Positions 43,679 to 52,840 of a stretch of DNA of 64,000 nucleotides are shown piece after piece. The DNA lies in NCBI GenBank assembly GCA_027563935.2, contig CM050453.2, positions 61,798,018 through 61,862,017 on the forward strand, in the 5' to 3' direction. The stretch comes from Costus lasius. Its lineage: Eukaryota; Streptophyta; Magnoliopsida; Zingiberales; Costaceae. The translations under genes and the position numbers were made by a program. The notes beneath the pieces are model-generated. The model saw only the letters and a program-made list of their open reading frames with translations, was not told where the DNA came from and made no database searches. Every line of letters starts with the position of its first letter. The first letter of the stretch is position 1.

Positions 43679-44932
43679 GGTGTTCGTTGCTGCAGGAATC
43701 TACAACAATGCAAGAACAGCAAGGTCAGTATCAATGTTTATAATCAATCCAGGACTTAAGAAAGATTCTTTTTCTCACTATTTTATCTGGCTGAAAAATC
43801 CAGCAAAACAGCCCGAAAGAGTAGAACTCTTTTAGTGAGATGGGATCCAGATTTCATACTTGGTCTCCGCATCCCGCTCAGGCGAGATAAGATGCACAGA
43901 GATGACAAGCACTAATTTCTGGTAGGCTGTCCCAGCCAATCGCCAACCCGTGCGATTCCCCTTCACCTGGGCAATCCAGCAGACTGTGCCAACTGAGTTG
44001 GTACAACACAGTCTCTGATCCCTCAGATGGCTGCCTCCATGCGCTACCATATGCGCCACATATGTAGCCTACATGGTCAAGCTGACCCGACCTACTCCCT
44101 GGACCACCACGTGCTATGCTGAGCAACGAGAAGCGATAAATCCCTTCTCTGTAACACGCGGGTGTAATCCCACACCGTCTGAAGATAGATGGACGTGCCC
44201 ACTGAGTGGGTACAACACGGCTCCAACGATAGTCAGAACAGTGAGGTTTCGCGTCAGAAGGCATTACGTGCTTGATATTTTAGCGTTTGGATTTTAACGG
44301 TCTTTTATCTTCTTACTATCAGGCAAATCCTATGGCTATAGCAGAAGATAAATAACTCATGCAATTCTAATTATTAAACAATAAAAGAAAGCATGGATCT
44401 TATGTGGTAAAAGCCCATAGCCTAAGTAAGACCTTAATTAACTTAAGTCTTCACTTGCTTTTCTTGGGTCTTTTGCATCTCATCTGGTCCAACCCAGGGC
44501 CCTAGCGCTCAATGTAGCTCAGGTGTGCCCACCAGCTGAATGCGCCTCTGCGATGTGTGCTTTTGTGCTCTTGTCTAATCAAATACATTTTGATCTATCT
44601 AGACAAGCTTGACTCGCAGGTCAATTATACAAATTAATTAAAAATGTGATTCGCAGATCACAATAAAAATTAATTTACAAGTTTAATTCCAGGCTCGCAG
44701 GCCCCAGCACAGCACACATTAAATTGGGCATCCCACATAAGATTAAATAAACAAACATCATGGCATCATGCAATCAACATGTGATCCATTATAAAGAAAA
44801 TAAAAGTTTTGAAAACCCATTGGCATCAATTTTAATTTTCTTATGTGCCCTACAACCTTACAACGGTCCATTGATAGGGATCCACTCAACAATCTAGTTA
44901 GATCCATGCCCTTTCATGCACCAAGTCCTAAC
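43679..44932 (-). other. E3 untranslated leader, part next to gag
   Basis: Homologous to the leaders of the other copies, read on the minus strand, and without a supportable gene. A single GCGCAT at 44540-44545 marks where E1 and E4 have the 57-bp insert. The leader is cut by E6 at 44932. Confidence 0.85.
44928..44932. repeat. target-site duplication of E6 (CTAAC)
   Basis: CTAAC is repeated at 46636-46640, directly after the solo LTR. Confidence 0.94.
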
Positions 44933-46635
44933 TGTTGGGGTATGCCCTTAAGGCTAATGTTTGAGGCCTGTGGGAATGTATCTGTATCATGTAATAAACT
45001 GTTATGTTTATAAAGGCATGGTTGTTATTCAGTTAGCTACATTGTCTGCTGCAATATATGTTCTTCTGAATAATGTCTCAAAGCTGTTCAGCTGGGCTGA
45101 CAAGCTATTATGTCCTTAGTCGATATATCTTGGTGAACATGAGACAGCCTTGATATGGTTAAGACTAATATGTGTTCTAATCTTATAGGATGCTTCGAGC
45201 ATGGAATAAGATGTAGACTCATGGGTACATGGGATGTACTGGACAGACCCTACTAGGATGTTCAATTGTTTGTCACAATGTGAATATTCCTTGGATATGA
45301 CAAGTGGCACATTTCCTCTGACTTGAGATCACTTGTGTTTTCTAAATGATGATTGTCATTGTTTTGAGATAGTTCAATATCATTTGAAACATAATGATTA
45401 TAGACTATCTTGGATGGTGAGCTTGAGTCAGGTTAGAGCACTAGTGATAGACATAGGATTGCCGTCTCCTTGTTTAAGGAGTGTGATGTTCTAAAGGGGC
45501 CCCCTGGATGAGATGATTGAGAAAGTGTATGGCCATACCCAGGTGACTGTGTTCATCTGTTCTAATCATGCTCATCATATTGGAATTACGAGCTTGACAG
45601 GTTTGTCCAATAAGAACATCCAGTGGCAAAGGAAATATGCATGCCTAGTGATTTGAGTCACACTTGTGCTATGGTTTGGGTGTAGTCTTGGAAGACTCTT
45701 TCCTTTCTATCGGGAGACAGTGATGTGTTGCTAGATACCCCTCACTGATCGTGATAACGTGAGTTATCGTTACCGACATTTAAAGGAAACCCTTAGGGTC
45801 GCACAATTTGATGATATGGCTTACTTAAGTCAGATCGTGTGGACTGAATTGTTTGGGTTCAGTTTAAAGGGATCTAATCTCTGATTGTGAGTGAGATCTG
45901 GTCTGATCATGTTTGATTGATTAGGGCTTGAGATCGGTAAGCTTCGATCGAGAGAATGTATGCCAGATCGGTCAGATCAGGGGCATCGTTGAGATCGACG
46001 GTTAGATCGTGAACCTTAGGGTTTATTTAAGATCTAGACTAGATCATTGGCTTGATTGGTTCTTAAACCGAACCAATGTGAACCGGCTCACTAAATGAGC
46101 GCTTGGTTCATAGGGAGAGGAGTAGGCGACAAGTTCACTTGGCGTGAACGTTGTGGTGAGGAGTGGTTACTATTTTTAGTAACCATGATCTCCATTTGGA
46201 GAGTGCGCTCATCAAAATAGAATATACTCTATTTTCGCTCGGAGATATTCCTCTCGCCCATATTCCTCTCGTCTCTCTCGTGAGTGGGGCGACGCTTTGA
46301 AGGTTGAGGAGGATTCGGCCAAGAAGAAATAGATCTCATTTTCCCTTCACTCGACAAGGACCTCTTGGAACCTTGCTAGCACAAGGGGCACCAAGAGAGA
46401 TAGCGACATCATCTTGTGTGTGACGACAAGGAGAAGATCTACTTTGATCTTTGCTTCCAAGGAAACATCTTCCCATGGCGATGGTATGATTGTTTTCTTA
46501 TTATCAAGTTGATCTTTTAGCATGCATATCGATCCTATAACCCTAGTTCCGCAAGAAGAAAATTTTATGCGCCATATGCTTTAGGGTTATGCTCCCCCTA
46601 GAAGGGGACCCCCCTTATCTTAAGGGGTACTTACA
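44933..46635 (+). mobile_element. E6: solo LTR (1703 bp) nested in the E3 leader
   Basis: A single complete LTR, from TGTTGGGGTATGCCC to GGTACTTACA, flanked by an intact TSD and with no internal region. This is the usual product of recombination between the two LTRs of one element. Its sequence is closest to the E4 LTRs, with shared motifs such as GCTGGGCTGAC. The hairpin GATAAC-GTGA-GTTATC is at 45753-45768 and the antisense 64-codon frame at 45116-45310. The terminal dinucleotide is CA, but the last bases are TTACA rather than TTTCA. Confidence 0.96.
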
Positions 46636-46640
46636 CTAAC

Positions 46641-47160
46641 TGACTCGAGTTGACCTAATGGTCAACCATGCATGCGCCAAGGGCTGAACAACCAACATGA
46701 GTTCTGGCAAGCGGGTGTGACCCCGGGCCTAACTCATGTGTGTTCTCTGGTTGTCTCAACCAGACCTCGCTACACGCCTGTGATGCAATCGACCTATAGC
46801 CACCTCGTGCTTGTGCACAGGTGCCATCTGGTCGATCCATCTAGGCTGTCAGATGGTCTGATCAGACTATGTGGATCTAACCTAGAGGGTGACTTCAACC
46901 CCATCAACCCGTCTAAGGGTTTATAGTAAGTGCATATAGATCTAAATGTTTGCGCGCAAGTAGATATAAGTTTTGATGAAATACCATTCAACATACTTAA
47001 CATGCGCCAACAAGAACATGCATAAACATGAACATCACACATGCGCCAAACACCTAAAACCTAGCATGTGGTTGCGCATGTGAAATAGATCTATACTAAC
47101 AAGGATCACAAAACAAACAAAGCAATCATATGAACATATATTAACCGCTCTGATACCAAT
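46641..47160 (-). other. E3 untranslated leader, part next to the 5' LTR
   Basis: Continues the leader beyond E6. It contains the primer-binding site at its right end and no supportable gene. Confidence 0.85.
47147..47158 (-). other. E3 primer-binding site
   Basis: On the minus strand TGGTATCAGAGC lies 2 bp inside the 5' LTR end, complementary to tRNA-iMet. Confidence 0.95.
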
Positions 47161-48868
47161 TGTTGGGGTCCCCTTCGAGGGGGAGCGAGAAACCCTAAGG
47201 TGAGTACCCCTTTCAAGAGGGGGGCGCAAGTGACCTTTCTTTGTTTTAGCAGCGGAATTAGGGTTTCACATTTGATCGCATGCTATACATTCATATGATC
47301 AACTTAAACATCAAGTGAAAGATGCGTTACCATGGCCATGAGAAGGAGGCGGCTTGGAAGCAAAGACCAAGAGAGATCTTCTCCACAAGTGACGCACACA
47401 AGAAGAGAGATGGCTTCTTCTTGTTGATCTTTGTGCTAGCAAAGATCTTCAAGTGTCCTTGCCGAATGGAAGGGATGGGAGACGAGATCTTGCTTGGGCG
47501 AGAGCTCCACACGTTCGTCCACCTCTTCTCCACACGCAAATTGCAAGAAGCCAAGCGAAGTGAAGTCAAGTGGTGAACGGCTTGGCGTTAGGCGTTTTGA
47601 AGAAGAGGCCTTGATGACTTACCATAAATGGAAGCATGCACTCATAAACGACCAAAACGCCTTCACCCTTTCGAACCATGCGTTCACATAAGTGAACCGG
47701 TTCTCTTTTGGTTCAATTGCATTTGGTTCAACAAACCAAATCAAATAAGCCCAAGCCCCCTTTGGTCTAGATCATATCAAACCCTAAGGTTCAAGATCTA
47801 ACCGTTCATCTCCTGATGCTCCTGATCTCACCGATCTAGCATCACCTCTCTCGATCGAAGCTTACCGATCTCAAGCCCTAATCAATCAAACATGAACAGA
47901 CCAGATCTCACTTACAATCAGAGATTAAATCCCTTTAAACTGAACCCAAACAATTCAGTCCACACGATCTGACTCAAGTAAGCCATATCATCAAATTGTG
48001 CGACCCTGAGGGTTTCCTTTAAATGTCGGTAACGATAACTTTCGTTATCACGATCAGTGAGGGGTATCTAGCAACACATCACTGTCTCCCGATATAAAGG
48101 AAAGAGTCTTCCAAGACTACTCCCAAAACATAGCACAAGGGTGAATGCACTTCACTAGGCATACATGTTTCCTTTGCCACTGGATGTTCTTATTGGACAA
48201 GCGTGTCAAGCCTGTGACTCCAATATGATGAGCATGATTAGATCAGATGAACATAGTCACCTGGGTATGGCCATACACTTTCTCAATCATCTCATTCAGG
48301 GGGGCCCCTTTAGAACACCACACTCCTTGAACAAGGAGACGGCAATCCTTTATCTATCACTAGTGTCCTAACCTGACTCATGATCATTATCCAAGATAGT
48401 CTATAATCATTATGTTTCAAATGATATTGAACTACCTCAAAACAATGACAATCATCATCTAGAAACACAAGTGATCTCAAGTCAGAGGACATGTGCCACT
48501 TGATGCAAACAAGGATTATTCACATTGTGACAAGCAATTGAATATCCTAGTAGGGTCTGTCCAGTACATCCAATGTACCCATGAGTCTACATCTTATTCC
48601 ATGCTCGAAGCATCCTATAAGATTAGAACACATATTAGTCTCAATCATATCAAGGCTGTCTCATGTTCACCAAGATATCTCGACTAAGGACATATGCATG
48701 TCAGCCTAGCTGAACAGCTTTGAGACATTATTCAGAAGCACAGTTATTGCAGCAGACAATGTAACAAACTGAATAATAACCATTGCCTTTATAAACACAA
48801 GAGTTTATTACATGATACTTTTACAATCCCAAGGCCTCAAACATTAGCCTTAAGGGCATACCCTAACA
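47161..48868 (-). repeat. E3 5' LTR (1708 bp)
   Basis: Minus-strand LTR matching 19755-21462 with about five differences. The hairpin is at 48034-48049 and the antisense 64-codon frame at 48493-48687 (+). It is followed by TSD GGGGT. Confidence 0.96.
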
Positions 48869-48873
48869 GGGGT

Positions 48874-49073
48874 GGCCCCCAAAACTGAAATGTAATGATA
48901 GAGATCACCATAATTACCTTGACCGAGATGATCTTTGTACCTTGGGTTGGCCATTAGAATTTTCAGGTGGGAATCTCAACACTATTTCTTTGAAGAAAAA
49001 TTCTTTGCCCTTGAGAAAGTTGATGCAGGAGCATCTTCGGGAATTTAGCTATGCTTGTCTTTACTTTTGCTAG
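48874..49073 (+). pseudogene. right part of the split open frame, ends at TAG 49071-49073
   Basis: Continuing from 19754 with one TSD copy, 66 further codons are open up to TAG at 49071-49073. The whole frame is at least 109 codons. Three repeats are visible across both parts: LGCPPKLKY, LGWPPKLKC and LGWPLEF, spaced about 28 and 25 residues apart, each of the first two followed by charged, tyrosine- or histidine-rich sequence. I do not recognise the family. Confidence 0.45.
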
Positions 49074-49556
49074 CTTTTCTTTAGATTAGGGTAGCCTAAG
49101 AATTTATTTTTCTTTTAAGAATTTTACTTTCCTTGTTGATGTAATAGGTTCCTAGTAGCTTAGGTTGCATCCCATGTGTACTTGCTACAAGCTGCCTCCT
49201 CCTTCTCAAGACTCAAGTTCAGCCCTCTATCTCAAAGATGCTTCAGGATCTACCACACATCAAGGCTTCATCCATCTTAGAGCCACCTTCCAATGCACCA
49301 AACCACCACCAAGACATTTGGCTGCCACCTCAAGCCACCTCATCTAGATGACATGTCATGGGCACCCAAAATCTAGTCAAACATCATTTAGGCACCACCT
49401 TCAAAAGACAACATTCAAAATCAACTTCCAATTTCAACCAATGAGCTTCAAGGCATCTCTTCACTAACCAATGAGAGGAACATGCACCAACCAGGACCAT
49501 CAAAGCATTTATGAACCTTGCACGCACCCCTAGCATGCACCAATGCATGGCAAGGC
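49074..49556. other. unique stretch, no gene seen
   Basis: After the TAG the sequence is T-rich and then C/A-rich, without a supportable coding frame or recognised repeat. It could be the 3' untranslated part of whatever the split frame belongs to. It ends at the start of the plus-strand family-B LTR. Confidence 0.4.
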
Positions 49557-49847
49557 TATTGGTGTTTATGCCTTAAGACCTATTGTTGATTTATCTTTTG
49601 TACTACTTGACATTGATATTTCTTATATATCATTATGGCATTGTCATTATTTTGCTTTATTTACATATGTGATTGTGTACATGCATGATAATGTCCCTGG
49701 AGACATATTGGATCTATGCTCAAACTGTTGTCCCCAGTCAAGTACCAAAGTGAATATGGGATAGCTTTGGTACATGTGAGTCTGGTATATGAGCTGGTTA
49801 GGCATGAGGTGTTAACGCAGACATATGAGTATATCAGTGGTGGATAT
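49557..49847 (+). mobile_element. family-B copia LTR, plus strand, left piece
   Basis: Starts TATTGGTGTTTATGCC, an apparent decay of the TGTTGG start, and matches the minus-strand copy at 19402-19622 and 985-1131. It is cut by E7 and resumes at 60033. Without E7 it would be about 1680 bp, similar to the other copia LTRs here. Confidence 0.78.
49843..49847. repeat. target-site duplication of E7 (GATAT)
   Basis: GATAT precedes E7 and is repeated at 60028-60032. Confidence 0.94.
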
Positions 49848-50743
49848 TGTAACATCCCACATACTTAACCCCAAGCAAATAACACAATCGCAAAAGTAAT
49901 AGGATGTTTCATATAAGATCGATCAAATGCTAGGTAAAACCGAGTTCAAGAAAAACACGATCTGAAAATTTTCAAATCTCCAAACACATAAAATCTTCGA
50001 ATCACAAATCTCATAAATCACATAAAGGTACCTGCCACCACGCAATACGTGCACTAGACATATGCACGTTACAGTTATCTCAAAACCGATTGCAAAAATA
50101 CACATCAACTTCAATTTCAAAACAAATCCACAAAATCGATTATATAAACCAATACCAAACACCGAAACCAGGCCAAAGCCCGCGGTGACACAAAAATCAG
50201 ACTCGTAAAACGCCACAATCTGGCATCACAAGTTCACGTAGTTCACATCATTCATATCACATGGTTCACATAATGCATATAATTCACAGGGTTTAGCCAC
50301 AACCGGCATCATAAGTTCATTAAGCATAAATCACAGCATCCATGTAATGCTAACTGCGCCCCTGCTCTACACCTGAAAATAGTGAGGGGTGAGCTACACA
50401 GCCCAGTGAGTGGATAGTCTAATTGACCATCCATAACATACACTCAAAAACATAGGCAAATTGTTTTAAAAATCTTTAACAGGATATTATGTCAAGATAT
50501 AACAACATAAAGAAACAGAAGTCATATAGATATCCAGATGTACACACCAACATATAACAACTTAGGTTCTAGAGTTATACTATAAACCAACCGAACACAT
50601 ATATTCTAAACCAACTAAACATACCAACACACTTATAACCTAGTTGTCCAGCATATTCACAAAGTGACCAATATGGTCTAACCCGGCTTGGCCAAAGCAC
50701 TGGGAGCTGCAAAATCTCGTGCAACACATAAACATGGACAGTG

Positions 50744-51030
50744 AATAGAATCAGGAGGTGGCCCCCGTCAGGTCACGACGTGGCACGCTGGTCTATCACG
50801 CCATAACATAAAACGAGAATAGAATCAGGAGGTGGCCCCCGTCAGGTCACGACGTGGCACGCTGGTCTATCACGCCATAACATAAAACGAGAATGATGAC
50901 ATCAAGAGGTGGCCCCTGTCTGACCAAGACATGGCACTTTGGGTCTTATATCATTCCCAACACATAAAAGAGTAATGACATCAAGAGGTGGCCCCTGTCT
51001 GACCAAGACATGGCACTTTGGGTCAAAACC
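50744..51030. repeat. tandem array in the E7 3' LTR
   Basis: Four units of about 55-82 bp share the core AGGTGGCCCC...TGGCAC. Two near-exact copies of one 74-bp type (50744-50817, 50818-50891) are followed by two of a second type (from 50892 and 50974). The other LTR has the same array. Confidence 0.9.
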
Positions 51031-52612
51031 CGTTCTCCCAAAAGGTTACTACTGGACAACAGACATATCTTATTTCATATTTCACAAAGGTGGACATATT
51101 TCACAAAGGTGGACTCCTAAGTGTAAACTAGACTCTAGGATAGTCATCACACAAATCATATCGGGCAGGCTGAACATCAACCCCCATCACAATAATCATA
51201 ATAGGCAGGCTGATCATCAACCTCCTCACATATCACAATACAGGGCTGAAATTCAAACCCTTAACATAACACATAAGGACTATCCTATGAGTACACAGCT
51301 ACACTTAGCCTTAGTCCTAACCAACACATGATCACAACAGATAATATTCGAAAATCCCATATCAACATAATTTTCGAAATTCACATAACCACATAATATT
51401 CACATATTCAAAGATCACTTTACATTCCAAAAATCACAAATCACATAATATTTAAAAATCACATAACATAGTGTAATCCTTAAGTTTCAGGCTGGTCAGT
51501 TCAGTGTAACCTTGCTATGTTATCACCCAAGGTATCAATCAATATTTCATGTCATTACTTTCTGCATACACCATTCAATTAAAAATACATAATAATACAG
51601 AAAATTCACTAAATTTCGTTCACAATTAACATAAATGCAGAATATCACGTATTCATAGTTTTCTACTAGTTCTGATAACAAAAGACAGAAATACCCCTAG
51701 TTCAAAGTTTAAGTCATACAAGAAAAGTTATCCAAAAATTTCGTAAAAATATTCATTACGTCCCTCATGATCCCTAGATTCGTAATTTCAAGTTTTCCCC
51801 AATTTTAACTAGGAAATTTACCGAATTACCCCTAGGTCAATTTCAGTCAACAGAAACTTTTATTTCTAAAAATTCCCAAAAAAAATACAGTAGAATCCTC
51901 ATATACCTAATTTCATGAATATCAAGTTTTCCCCAATTTTTACCCATGCATTTGGGCGTAATTTCGAGAAGAAGGGTCGAAATTCTCATTCAAACCCTAA
52001 ATTTCATGCAATTGAAAAACTAAAGCTACATACATGCTTAAACAAGGTCTAATTGATGATTAGAAGCCTTAAAAATGAAAAGCCCTAATTGTCATGCAAC
52101 CTAGGGTTTCGAATTTTAGGGAAAAGCAAAGAAAAACGTATACAACTTGCAATCAAGGTTCATGTCATGTTTCTAGGCATCAAACTTCTCTAAAACAAAC
52201 AATACATCCAAAATTCATGAACTAGGTGAAGGAGAAAATCCACTCACTTAGTTTCGGTTCTTCCCAAACCTCACCCTTTGCGCCTTCCCTCACACCACCA
52301 CGTCGCCGGAAACGTTCAAGGACTCGCCGGAAGTCGCCCCAACACCACTCGCCGCCGGCCACCAAAGGAGGAGAAGAAGAAGAGAGAGCAAGCCGCCACC
52401 TTCCCCAAGAACCGTGAGCAAAGAGCAAAGAGGAAAAACGTGAGCAAGAGAAAAACGAGGGTGAACACGATTTCCCCCAAATTTTCGTTTTTTCCAAGCC
52501 TCTAACGAATCCAAACCCAATAGCAACCTTAAGTGGAAGATCCAATAACCCTTTTAGCATAAGTTATTTTTCCACCTCACCTTTAACAAGAGCTCTTACC
52601 CTTTTCTAATAG

Positions 52613-52690
52613 AAAGACACCACTAGCCTAGTGGTGTGCAGCACACACTCTACGCCTTAAGTCGTGGGTTCGAATCCTCTCCGCGACACA
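52613..52690 (+). repeat. tRNA-derived (SINE-like) segment in the E7 3' LTR
   Basis: TAGCCTAGTGGT (52624-52635) and GGGTTCGAATCC (52666-52677) match RNA polymerase III A- and B-boxes at tRNA-like spacing of 30 bases. The order and sequence resemble heads of plant tRNA-derived SINEs. No full tRNA cloverleaf is claimed. Confidence 0.6.
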
Positions 52691-52811
52691 TTTTTACATA
52701 GCAGGAAAAAATGCACAAATCGATACATTATCTCAAAGAAAACGTCCACATAAAAATCAGATAATCAAAGCTTTATTTTTCTTACCTGCTAATAAATTTC
52801 TGGATCTTACA

Positions 52812-52822
52812 TCCCTCCCTCC
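52812..52822 (-). other. E7 polypurine tract
   Basis: On the minus strand GGAGGGAGGGA directly precedes the 3' LTR. Confidence 0.92.
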
Positions 52823-52840
52823 TTATAAAGCTTTAGTCCT

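Larger units (their letters stand above)
19755..48868 (-). mobile_element. E3: defective copia element, minus strand, host of E4, E5 and E6
   Basis: It has two 1708-bp LTRs with about five differences, an initiator-tRNA primer-binding site and a polypurine tract, all on the minus strand. Gag-pol has three premature TAG codons and a 6-bp deletion, and is split by E4 (in pol) and E5 (in gag). The leader is split by E6. Without insertions it is about 9.1 kb. All three guests are of the same family and in the opposite orientation to E3. Confidence 0.96.
49848..52811 (-). repeat. E7 3' LTR (2964 bp)
   Basis: On the minus strand it starts TGTAAGATCC and ends GGGATGTTACA. It contains a four-unit tandem array (50744-51030) and a plus-strand tRNA-like segment (52613-52690). 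The small open frames in it, such as 52222-52560 (-), have no recognisable product. Confidence 0.95.

Noticed and set aside
50744..51030. CRISPR-like array
   Set aside because: Units are direct head-to-tail copies without unique spacers, in a plant retrotransposon LTR.
52222..52560. 112-codon minus-strand frame in the E7 LTRs (also 59438-59776)
   Set aside because: Low-complexity serine/leucine-rich reading of a purine-rich LTR stretch with competing frames on both strands.
52613..52690. Functional tRNA gene
   Set aside because: A/B-box-like motifs are present, but I could not build a full cloverleaf, and the segment is inside an LTR.
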